Shown here in pieces: positions 1 through 9,964 of a stretch of 64,000 bases of DNA. A program made the position numbers and the translations under genes. Within the stretch, counting starts at the first letter, position 1. Each line of letters begins with the position of its first letter. The notes under the pieces are model-generated. The model had not been told where the DNA came from. It searched no databases and worked only from the letters and a program-made list of their open reading frames with translations. This stretch comes from Syngnathus acus (lineage: Eukaryota; Chordata; Actinopteri; Syngnathiformes; Syngnathidae), in assembly GCF_901709675.1 (NCBI RefSeq), contig NC_051089.1, positions 1,679,476 through 1,743,475 on the forward strand. The letters run 5' to 3'.

Positions 1-316
1 GTTGAAGTGATGGACCGTGTCTTGTCACTATGCGCTGGAGAGAAGAAAACAAAACGCATCACCTTTGTGAGACTCAAAAATGTCAAACAAGCTTCAAAAT
101 GGGCTTCCTTGTGAGTTGTTTGAGAGACCACCAGGCAAAAACTGATATATGGAGTAGAATGAACAGAACAGGTTAAGAAAAACAGACCTTCAAAAACATT
201 GACACAAAGAAGACATGAGTTTTTAAAAAGTCCGTTAAAGCAATCTTCTACCGCATAACGCCATCAGGCTGGAATCAGATGGTCCTTGTTCACAACAATG
301 ATTCCAAACCCGGTAG

Positions 317-544
317 TCAGCCAGCCCCACAAAGAATGAGCTCGAGCGACGAGAAGGACACGCAATCCTGCGGCAGATGGTACGAAGCCCACAGAGCCTT
401 GATCTGAACAGCCTGCGTTACATCCAAAGACAGATGGATCAGGAGAAGAACTGTAGCACGTTCTCAAAGATGGAACAACCATCCAGCCGAACTAAACCAT
501 CTCCCGGCATGGCTTCTCTTTTTCAAGGCCATAACTCACCATGA
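317..544 (+). CDS. Candidate coding exon ending in a stop (gene not identified)
   Basis: A 75-codon plus-strand frame runs from just after a TAG at 314-316 to TGA at 542-544. It has no early ATG, so it would have to be entered by splicing. It is hydrophilic and helix-prone (for example NELERREGHAILRQM, then SLRYIQRQMDQEKN), with varied codon use and about 50% GC against an AT-rich background. Possible acceptor AGs lie at 315-316, 319-320 and 323-324, but the upstream pyrimidine tract is poor. A 72-codon minus-strand frame overlaps it. The product is unrecognised. Confidence 0.27.
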   Translation, partial: SASPTKNELERREGHAILRQMVRSPQSLDLNSLRYIQRQMDQEKNCSTFSKMEQPSSRTKPSPGMASLFQGHNSP

Positions 545-1589
545 TAAACATTGATTTAATCATTTGTCATTGATAATTATCCACTCCTGTATTCTTGTTT
601 TTTTCTCAGATTATATTTTGGTAAGCAGCCAATGTGACAGATACCCTCTGACGTATGCACAAGCATCGGTTATTGAGCTTGTTTCAGGTTTTCCCTCTTC
701 AAATAGATAAAGTATACTGATTTTGCAATCTCCTTTATTATTCGTAAAATATTTGATTTTACATGCATTTGCATCAGGTATATAAATTACACTTCCTTAA
801 GGTTCACGCTGCAACAGAAGAATAAGCAATTGGTGTGTTGATTAATTCCACTAATCACCTCCTCCAGACTCCTGCATAACTCTTGGAAGAAGACATTTAA
901 TTTTCCCTTTCCTTTTATCAGCCCACGAATTGGTATTTTCATGTTTTTGTAGCAGTAAGATGAAAAGAATGATGCTCAATCATTCCATGCATTGCTGAAA
1001 TATTAAAGACATTGCGATTCTAATCCCTCCCAGAGAACTGGGATGAACCCTTGTCCAGAAATTTAATTGGTATTTCTACACAGCCAAACCACCAGAGTGG
1101 ACAAAACGCTGCCTGAGAGAGATGGCTTCAAAGAGCGTGGATATGGCTACAAAGCAACTGATATAAATCAAACCTCAGAAGCAGCTACAAACACACAATA
1201 ATGGCAACTAGCCCAACTGTGACCGGGGTGTGACTGTGTGATGTCGGTGGGTAAAAAAAATAATAAAAAAAATCGCCAACCAAATTGAGGTTGTGCATCT
1301 GAAGGAAGTCCAGAAGGCTTTATGCGGGAACACCTTGGGCTAACCAGGTGTTTACTTTTAAATGATTTTTCTCCCCCTTTGTTATTGTATTGAAAAGAAT
1401 GCCTTGAAAAGTCTGATAATTGCCTCATTCGCGCTGGTTGCTTTTGTTACATTCGGGGTTTTCAGTCAAGGTCTCCGAGGAAGTGATGAATAGATCACAA
1501 AGAACTGTTTGAGCTTTACATCTAGTTGAAAAGTTTTTGTTTATATAAAAGTCTGCTTTGGGCCATTTCACACTTTATTTAGGGGAATC
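545..1589. other. Noncoding stretch
   Basis: AT-rich unique sequence. A cttgtttttttctcag acceptor-like site at 609 is followed 11 nt later by gtaagc, too small to support an exon. Nothing else seen. Confidence 0.5.
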
Positions 1590-1614
1590 CATGCAACCAT
1601 CCATTTTCTATAGC
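1590..1614 (-). mobile_element. Remnant of a SINE/LINE tail
   Basis: aaccatccattttctatagc is the reverse complement of a typical fish SINE/LINE terminus (gctatagaaaatggatgg). Nothing else of the element is visible. Confidence 0.25.
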
Positions 1615-1705
1615 ATGAAAATGTTCATGTGTGGAGCTGGAGTCCAATCAAAGCTGACCTCAAGGAGTCAACATGGGAGGGATATTTTTTTTTGTCCTTT
1701 ATGAG

Positions 1706-1901
1706 TTTTGTATCAATAATAATATAAATAAATAATAATAAAATTAAAATAAAATAAATAATAAAAAAAGATATAAATAAAAGACAAGGGAAACAATTGA
1801 CATCTTTTAAATAATAATATAAATAAATGATTACAAAAATAAAAATAAAGTAAATAATAAAATAAAATATATAAATAAAAGACAAGGGGAACAGTTGACA
1901 T
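1706..1901. repeat. AT-rich tandem duplication, period 98 bp
   Basis: ataaataaaagacaaggg..aaca.ttgacat occurs twice, with gacaaggg at 1783 and 1881, inside (ATAA)n-like sequence. Confidence 0.7.
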
Positions 1902-3767
1902 AAAATAGGTCTTTTGTACATTCAGCCAAAATGTGAAGATTCTGTTTTTCATCCTACAATTGGGACATTTGCAATTTTGCTTTAGAAAGACCAAGTGCTA
2001 TAAACAAATGAAATACATAAGTGAAGGTTTGAAGGTTAAGACTGATGCTAAAACAACCCCCCCTCCCAGGCTTTTTCTCTGTATGAATGAAAATCATTGT
2101 CTAATGTAATACAGCCAATAATAATGCTGCTGATAGGACAAATTAGTACGGATGCTTCAAACTGCAGCAGATTGCTCTCCCACTGGGGCTAACACAATGT
2201 CACGAAGAGCATGTAATTATTTTGATTTTTCACTCTGCATTCTGATGCAGACATTGACTGCTGTGACACTCGGCATGCCAGCATATAATTTTACAATTAA
2301 ATTTACATATTTACGTTGTCACCTGACATCCATCCAATACTTGACACTGTGGGGTGACAATTTCCACCAATATCTTTCTCTATGTTTTTACCTTGAGGGT
2401 GACTATAATGTATAATACATTTTCATCCCGAGCTTTTCTGTGTCCCGGTCCTTATCACAAACGTTCAAAATATTGATTTTTCTTGTTTGTTTGTTCCTTT
2501 ACGATTTGTTTTTGTTTGCAAGAGCGATTTACAAAGCTCGATGGCAGGAAAGCCGATTGACGCAATGGATTCTTTCCAAATGGCACCTTTCTGTTGTCAA
2601 TCATCCAAGATGCTTCTAATTTGAGAAACTTAATTCCTGTAAGTCATTAGACAATTTTGTGATTAAGAGCCAATAAGAAGCAAACATGTCAAGGGCACCT
2701 TAGATACTTTTGGCTTGTAAATAAGCTGTCAAAAGTAAATGCTCTACGGAAGCAACATGATCCGTTAATTGTCCGTCAAAAATGAAATCCTTCAAAAGAC
2801 GGATTTGCTTTTTGAGCATAATTAAGCCAAAAAAGTCTGAGGAGTTTCAAAAAGTGTGGCTTTGTCACAGTCTATGCTTCTTTAAACTCTGGTAACAAAA
2901 AACATTTTTATCATGGATCGTAGTAAATCAGATTTGATATTTTCTAGAATTGTTTTTAAAAGTTTGCTTTGCAAAAATCGTGACATCATCAAACACCCGT
3001 CCGTGAAAATATTTTCTGACAGTAATCCGGTCGGTGGTGCTAAAAAGGTTGGGGACTACTGTCGTAAATTATTGTATGTGCTTTTTCTTTCCGAAAGGGG
3101 TTGGTAGGTATCATTTTGCTGATTTGCCAGCACCTGTTCACTCTATGATTAAACCTTGGGGCAGTCATCGCCACAGGGCCAAAACGCAATAGCGCTGTTG
3201 GGGAGGTGGGCTCAGACACTGGCAGTTATTTGTTTTCCTCCAGGCATCGAAACAGATTGGCCGTGTGTGTGTGTGTGTGTTTTGAGATCATCACAGCTCA
3301 ACGCTTGTTGAATAAAAAGAGCCGTTTTTTTGTTTTGCCAACCGTTTGTTGTTACTAACGGCAAAATAGATGGCTTGCCGTTGAGTTTCTACCATGTAGT
3401 CCAACAAAACAGGAGTTTAAAAACACAAGGCTAGCTTACACAAGAAACTAAATTGTGTTTAACATTAAGCGCAGTCTGATGATGTTGCTCAGCTCATATC
3501 TCTGAAACGCAGCAGGTCCACTGCCTAATTCTGACAATGACGAAGTCGCTCAAGGTCTGACAGATGGACTTGTAGTGGCGGACAGGGAGAGGACAATCAA
3601 ATACAAGGACACTAACTCACTTTAGATCCAAAGGCTTTAAAAAAATATATATGAATGGCAAGTAAAGCGCAGTATGTTTAATCATGTCTTGTCTTGTTTA
3701 ATTTGCTTTGCACAATTGCCAAGTAATATGATTTTCTCTGACCGGCACTTTCTTTCTTTTATCCCAG
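1902..3767. other. Noncoding stretch
   Basis: Only the (GT)9 tract at 3263 stands out. Frames here are short and AT-driven. The sequence around 2640-2720 is complex and could be conserved noncoding. I see no gene. Confidence 0.5.
3263..3280. repeat. (GT)9 microsatellite
   Basis: Uninterrupted GT dinucleotides. Confidence 0.9.
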
Positions 3768-3813
3768 TCATCTTGCCTGGGGTTTCTCAACTCCACAGAA
3801 TATCACGTTGCAG
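3768..3813 (+). CDS. Candidate 46-nt internal exon
   Basis: Branch-like CTGAC at about 3739, a pyrimidine tract and CAG at 3765-3767 precede a 46-nt segment that ends in CAG and a GTACGA donor. All three frames are open, so the splice signals are the only real evidence. Read in the frame that leaves two bases over, it joins in phase to the candidate terminal exon at 9034. The intervening 5.2 kb would be an intron. The product is unrecognised. Confidence 0.25.
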
Positions 3814-3984
3814 GTACGATCATCCATCTGTAATTTAATATCGTATTAACTCCGAAATGCTTAGTGGTCTTCAGGGGGTTGGTAAGAAAACACACAGAAA
3901 TTCTAATAAGCACCACCACTGACTTATGATTGTCAAGTTACAAGTTGAGGAAAAGATGAAAGCATGGTGCATGATCACCATAAT

Positions 3985-4323
3985 CACCCGACTGTACATT
4001 ACCCGTGATTACCGTCGGGCCCAAGATACAGGCCACACAAAACAAGGACAAACAGACTCAGGGATAGCTTCTTCCCGAGAGCTATCACTGTCGTCAACAA
4101 TAACAGATGAACCTGTCCCCATACATACATTATATACATAAACATATGTACTGATCATATCAATCACAGTGCAACAAACAATATACCACTGCTTGTATAT
4201 ACTAATGCCTTTACTATATATTTGATATGATTTTCTTATATTTTACTTTTTTCTTATATTTTATATATTTTTTTTAATCTACTGTGTACAACGACAATAA
4301 AAGCGATTCTGATTCTGATTACA
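3985..4323 (+). mobile_element. 3' end of a Rex1-like non-LTR retrotransposon (decayed)
   Basis: Bases 4042-4110 translate to a stretch with TRTNRLRDSFFPRAITVVN followed by a stop. This is the characteristic C-terminal end of fish Rex1/CR1-like reverse transcriptase ORFs (recognised from memory). An AT-rich 3' UTR follows, ending in a tgtgtacaacgacaataaaa-like motif and short gattct repeats, as expected for a LINE tail with microsatellite-like termini. The upstream part is frameshifted or lost. Confidence 0.6.
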
Positions 4324-4550
4324 AAACTGCATGTGCCAGAAACTGCAAGGACTGCCTCGCTTGCACAGGTTGCTGTTACATTCACTGATATAAACGGAAT
4401 TTTTCTTCTGCGATTGATTTTTGAGTGGGAGAGTGGTTACTATGGAAGTTAGCCATGTTTACAAGCTTGTAGTTTCACGCGCAAGTGCTGCCTCGATCCC
4501 CTTAAAGGATGCTTGAATGCACACTTTTTTTTTTACTGGCTACTGTTTTA

Positions 4551-4823
4551 TTAGATTTTATGTGTGTATGTTTTTAAGTGGGAAGGCAGCGGTTGATTCC
4601 CTTCTTGGTAGGAGACAGTGAGATTTTTAGAAAATCTTCGGTACAACAAAAACAAAATGAACTGCATCGTTGCAAAGTAGTCAGATTTCCAGTTTGCATA
4701 ATCTGGTGTTTCTTCTCTTCTCTGTGTACTTTTCACCTCCCTCAAAGCATTGATGTATGATGGAAAATACTGGTCCATGTTTTTGTTTTTAAATCCAGAA
4801 GAAAGCTCTGAAGAAGAAGCCAT
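4551..4823 (-). pseudogene. Retrocopy-like 90-codon ORF with AATAAA and poly(A) run
   Basis: The minus-strand ORF starts at an ATG (4823-4821, context ccATGGC) with an in-frame stop upstream and ends at TAA 4553-4551. The stop overlaps an AATAAA (4552-4547). Twelve bases further on the minus strand is a run of ten A (plus-strand T at 4525-4534). Stop, AATAAA, short spacer and A-tract are the 3' end of a processed mRNA copied into DNA. The peptide is polar and protein-like (TPDYANWKSDYFATMQ in the middle) but I cannot name a parent. No clear target-site duplication was found. Alternatives are a real terminal exon or a chance ORF. Confidence 0.33.
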
Positions 4824-6498
4824 GGATTTTATCAGTCTTCTTGTTCACTTGCTTCATTTCAATGCAAGTGGTGTTGGTGAAATATGACGTGCATGGGTGT
4901 GTGTGTGTTTTTCTATATGTTATGACTGAAGGGGGAAGCGAGAGGAGAGAGAGAAGATGAACATGCTTTATTGCTATTGTAAAATTCTCCATGGTCCGTC
5001 TGCTTGGGAAGAGCCAAGGGCAGAATGTTTATAGGAGCAAAACATTATAAAGTACCTACGTGCAGTTTCCTCAAGATCCTGCGTTTGGACCGCCATGTCC
5101 CTCTATTGCGGTGGCAGCAGCAGCAGCAGCGTTGAGGTGTGCCTCTTCATGAATACTAACTATACCTCTGTTTCACTATCATTAACGTTTCTGCATTGCC
5201 AGTCTTGTCTCGTCTGCTGGTAAAGTCAGGACACTGAGGTGCGCTTCCATGCAGTGAATATCAACCGCTTCCCTATCCCTGATGCAATTCCACACTAATG
5301 CAGACAGGAATCAGATCGGTTTTCCGACGCCTAGTGTCTACTGTTGAATAAAATGATGATCATCATTAAAGAACAGAACATTGGGTCTGTTGGAGACGTT
5401 TGTCTTGACAAAATGTTCCAGAAGGCTCAAGAAGTAAACTGAAGTCGAAAAATGATGATTGTTTGGTTTTGAATTATTGCTAATAAAATGCCACTAATCA
5501 CGGCTGGTAATGTTTCTTATAGTAAATAAATCACTGAAGAGATCTTGCACGAGTGTCATGTACTTTTTCATTGCAAGCCCAGTACAAAGTGGTCTATTCT
5601 CGTCAATAGTAGCAAATGAGTTCAACATAAATTCCATTTTCTCTACCATTCTCACAAATTACGTATACATTTTATATATCGGGTGAAGAATCGTAATGTT
5701 GTAATTCTGGATGGTGACTAAAACCGTCTCCATTGTATGTGCGGTACATCATGGATTCCCAAGTCCTGGTGCACTAAGGTACTCCATCTGAATCCTAATG
5801 CCATTTTACACAAGGACTCTGAAAGCTGCTGTCAAGGGATATAAGATTTATTTGCCTGTAATTGCCTAATTTTGCTTTTCCTGGAGGCTCAGAGGGAGCC
5901 GCAGCCCACCCGACAGCCAGCCTAACCTTGCCTAGTGAGGAACAGTCCAAGGATGTAATACTGTCAGCTTCACGCGGTCCTCGTTGGTGATTTATCATCC
6001 TCTCTCCCTCCCTCGCTTCGCCCCCCCCTCCCTCTGCTTGAACAAACACTTACTGAGTTGTTATGGCGCCGCTCATTGAATGTAAACTCAGGTGAGTGCT
6101 CTTGTCGCCGCACCAAGGAGGAAACTGTTGACAGAGGGAAATTTGGAGGTGTATAAGACGAGAGGAGACTCGTGTTGAATGACTGCGAGATATCCTGGGC
6201 GGCTTGTTTGTTAGGATCAATAGCTCCGTCTGGGCAAGCAAGCATAGGAAGTGCCTTTGTGATGCTAAAGTGGATTCGGGTCAATGATGGCAGCTCACTG
6301 ATTTTAAGAGTTTGATCTAGTAGTGATAATGTCAGGGCCCCGAAGACATCTTTTAGAAACATTTCTTCTGTCACTGTTCAACAATAACTTACCGGAATGT
6401 TCCGTACCTGTTGTTAGCTGGCCATTTGATCCTATGTGATTAAATGTTGGTAACAGATAAGCCGTGGACTTAATGTGCGACGCCGGTTTTTCATTTAT

Positions 6499-6657
6499 TT
6501 CATGAACCAGTTGTATTTTTTTGACTCCTCCAGATGGCACTCTCTGTTCAACATTGGGCCGAAAGCATACCAACTTGACTTTTTTTTTTTAAACCCTTTT
6601 TTTTTCTACCACCAGTACCATCTGGAGGAGTAAAAAAAATGACAACTGTTTCATGAA
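6499..6657. repeat. Long imperfect hairpin (43/44-bp inverted repeat)
   Basis: The arm 6499-6541 reverse-complements to 6614-6657 with about four differences (shared ccatctggaggagt and caactg..ttcatgaa), around a 72-nt T-rich loop. It looks like a foldback or MITE. No target-site duplication was identified. Confidence 0.7.
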
Positions 6658-8195
6658 GCATATTTGAAGCTTCATTTTCTCATCACTCGTTAACATGCAA
6701 TAACTTCTCAACATTCTGCAATCTGATGGACTAAGAAAGCATAACGATCACCATCTTCAATAAATGATCAATGGAGTTGTGAAATAGTTTTGGCTGGATA
6801 CTCCAAAAGAGATTTTGCCAAGTTGTGTGGTCACTGTATCTTTTGAGTTTGAAGTTTTTTGTAGCATTAGCAAGGACTGTTTTCCACAGGATGCAATATG
6901 AAGAAGAATGGCGGAGACGGCGCTGACATTTAAATTAACCTTTGGTTGAGCAAAGGCCGAACACAATAAGTCTCTTTTTTTCTTGTTGTGACAATGAGTA
7001 TTGTCGTTGAGGTTTCAAAACTCAGAGTATTTATGAATACCTACATCTGAGTACAGACGTAATGAGCATGTCTCTCTAATAAGAGAAACAACACATAAAG
7101 CACGGCGGTGTAATTTGCTGCCACGATCAGTCAGGATCTAATCGTAATCAATGCTTGATGGTCTTGATCTCCAAAAGGTCACGAGCACTTCAACTTCACA
7201 ACCTTTTCGGATATTGCATTTCTTTATTGTTTGCTATCCATTGTAAACCTATCCATGCATTCTATACTCTTCCTGAAGCAAATCTATAATATTTACAAGG
7301 CATCTGTCCATTCATCCCTACCGCCTTTACTCAAGCCATTTATTTGTCTCATTTACTACCTGGAAGTTGAAAACGTGTTTATTAGAATCAGAGTTTCCGC
7401 TAGGTTTTAAGGGCAAGTATTACACTTTAACAATTTAACATTTAACAAATACCCCAGGCATCCTTGATCATTGTATACCAGTGACGGACATTTTCCTGTA
7501 GTCTGAACCCGCAATTAGGAATAAACGAACCCGCATCACAAACGCCTGTCCTGATATTCCTAAGAGGTTCCGGTGCACCTTTGACGTATACAAGCAGAAT
7601 AGAATTGTCAGCATGGCAGATAAAATGAAGCACCCCCTGCTGTCGACCGGCACCAATCTGTCCTTGAGCGCAATAGCCTTGGAGGAAACTGCAATGACTG
7701 ATGTACACTTGGACACTTTGTGTCCCATCAGTCTTTGAGTGCTGCCTTCCATCTTTCCGTCATGAACTTTCCGACTTGTTCGTTCGATGTGATACCTACT
7801 CGTCAATGCTGAACCTGAGTATTTGGTATTTATTGAGTCATTACAAGTGGCTTTAATGAAAACTCTTTCAAAAAGAAAATCTTCAATGAGTATGATGAAG
7901 AATAATTAGAGGAATAATAATAACCATTTAGCTCATTTTCTCCAGCAGTCATCCTTAATAGACAGCCCGCCGACCCGTACCTACCTTCATTTCGGCCTTT
8001 GCAGCACCCGAGAAAATATTCACCCTAACGCACGGACGCAAAATGAACGTGATTCTACCATTTTTTTCCCCCCTCATTCTTTCGTTCACACCTTACACTT
8101 GACCTGTGCTCTACCAAAGAGCAGCTTGCTCATTACATCCTTCACCTCTTCCTCGAATAAGCCAGAGAATGCCCATTTTGTGCACCACTTGTCAT

Positions 8196-8230
8196 GGTTG
8201 CTTTGAAGAGCACGGTTGCTTTGAAGAGCA
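8196..8230. repeat. 18-bp tandem duplication
   Basis: ggttgctttgaagagca occurs at 8196-8212 and 8214-8230. Confidence 0.85.
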
Positions 8231-8356
8231 ATTTAATCACAGCAATACGCAAGGTGGAGTTAAATTTGAATGGACACATCAATTTTGCTCTGCAATACAA
8301 GATCACGGCAGTGCTAAACTCACATCCTGGCGATGCATGCAAATGATGTCGCTGAG

Positions 8357-8645
8357 CAAAATCGACACTATAAAGTGGGCACTTGAATCGCTGTTCAAAC
8401 AAAAAAGAATTTTCATTTTCTGCAAATTGACAACAGCAAAATAAAGTTAGGTCACAGTAAATCTATCATCTACTAATACTTCAAATATAATAAATAACCA
8501 AAGAAAATTGACACTATAAAGTGGGCACTTGAACCGTTGTTAAATTTTTTTTTTTTTGATTTTCTACAAATTGACAACCGCAAAATAAAGTTACGCCATA
8601 GTAAATCTATCAACTACTTAAACTTCAAATATAATAAATAAATAT
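8357..8645. repeat. Imperfect tandem duplication, period 146 bp
   Basis: gacactataaagtgggcact occurs at 8364 and again at 8510. The following cttcaaatataataaataa blocks are in the same register. The copies differ by about 10-15%. Confidence 0.8.
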
Positions 8646-9033
8646 ATTTTTTCTAAATATATTTCTGCTATTTCAATGTTAAGTTTGTAGTTGTATCCAA
8701 TGCTTTTTCCCTTCTGAAACAATTTCGCGTTTGAAAGGAATGCAAGCATATTATCTTCATTTCCATGGCTATTATTACAAACATGAAGTCAGTATATAGT
8801 GGTGGTAAAATGACAAGCAGGCCTATTAAAAAGGGATATTTCCCAAGCCTACATTCTTCTCTCTGTCAACTCCTGTTTTAGGCCAGCTACCAACAATTTC
8901 CCAGGAGTCTTCTCCTGCTATGTGAATTTGCAAAAAAGTCCACTATATGCGTCCAAAGAATCCACAGAGTGGCTTCAAGCCTGGCTTTGTTTGAACACTG
9001 TGCATTGGTCTAATTAACCTTGCTGTCTTTCAG

Positions 9034-9130
9034 CCAATGGAGCATCTTGAGCGCTGACGCAGACCCGGATTACGGGCTGCTGGTGTCAGACATCTTGTCC
9101 GACCAGAACTTTGATCTACTCCATGAATGA
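9034..9130 (+). CDS. Candidate terminal coding exon (gene not identified)
   Basis: A good splice acceptor (branch-like taattaac at about 9012, then tgctgtctttcag ending at 9033) opens a frame of 31 codons that ends in TGA at 9128-9130. The first base completes a split codon. The exon is visibly more GC-rich than its surroundings. The encoded tail is acidic and amphipathic (ADADPDYGLL then SDILSDQNFDLLHE) and ends the protein. AATAAA at 9206-9211 gives a short 3' UTR of about 100 nt. The minus strand is broken by stops in the corresponding frames. I do not recognise the protein. The exon at 3768-3813 is phase-compatible as a preceding exon. It could still be chance, but acceptor, frame, stop and poly(A) signal agree. 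Confidence 0.42.
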
Positions 9131-9205
9131 ATACAAAGCGCAGTGAGGTTTAAAAAATCAATCTCCCCTCATTATGCATTCGCGGATTACTATGCTGAAT
9201 TAAAA

Positions 9206-9211
9206 AATAAA
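9206..9211 (+). promoter_or_regulatory. Candidate poly(A) signal AATAAA
   Basis: AATAAA lies 76 nt after the stop of the candidate terminal exon at 9034-9130. A second ATAAA-like signal follows near 9232. Confidence 0.35.
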
Positions 9212-9964
9212 CTATATGCAATGGATGATGAAATAAATGACATTTATATTCCCGCTATTGGCAATCATGTGTTTCATGTATGTTTTTATCCATAATTTGC
9301 TTATGCATGATGATTATTTTATAGATGGAAAGAAAAATGCAAACAGCTGTCTTGTAGGTAGGAAGCAGATACGTTTTTTGTTTTTTTTTACCTTTGCACG
9401 TTGTTCTCTTGTCTCCACCTCACTCTTCTGAAATGCCTTTTTTTCTCTGTGTACATCATTGCACCTCATCATACCTCATCATAAGTCATTATACATCATC
9501 TTTTATCTGTAAATTCACACATTTGCATAATTGAAATAGAAAAACAATGCACAACACATAGTCAAGCAAGATGAAACTGCAGTGAGTTGATTATTCTTTT
9601 TTGGTCAGACATTTTGTTGATGTCTGGTGGAGCAAACCCCATTAGCACTCCTCTGAGATGAGTGGAATTCTTCAGAAACCGTTGAAGGTATTTTTTTGTG
9701 ACATACTATGGATATCATGTGGATTTTCTACCATGATTTTCTTGGTTTAGTAAACTGCTCAACGATATTGAAAGTTCATGAGGGTTCATAATGAACGGAT
9801 GAAGAAGATACTTTGATTAGTTAACCAAATTATGGATTTAACACCGGCCTGACTGACGGGAAGCGCTTTGCACAGACAAGAAGGAAAACCCCCCCCCCCA
9901 AAAACTGCTAAGTCAAATGCTGCTGTGTTATTCATGGTAAGCTAACAAGCTAATTTAGGACTCC

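Larger units (their letters stand above)
4824..9033. other. Mostly noncoding, possible intron
   Basis: Contains an (AGC)5 run near 5117, the hairpin at 6499-6657, and the duplications at 8196 and 8357. Minus-strand ORFs at 5970-6374 and 7468-7806 lack supporting signals. If the exons at 3768 and 9034 belong together this is their intron. Confidence 0.45.

Noticed and set aside
610-620. 11-nt microexon-like segment between ctcag and gtaagc
   Set aside because: Too short to distinguish from chance.
7985-8030. Minus-strand ATGAAG followed by a GTAGGT donor (possible first exon)
   Set aside because: Only two codons and no promoter or CpG-island support.
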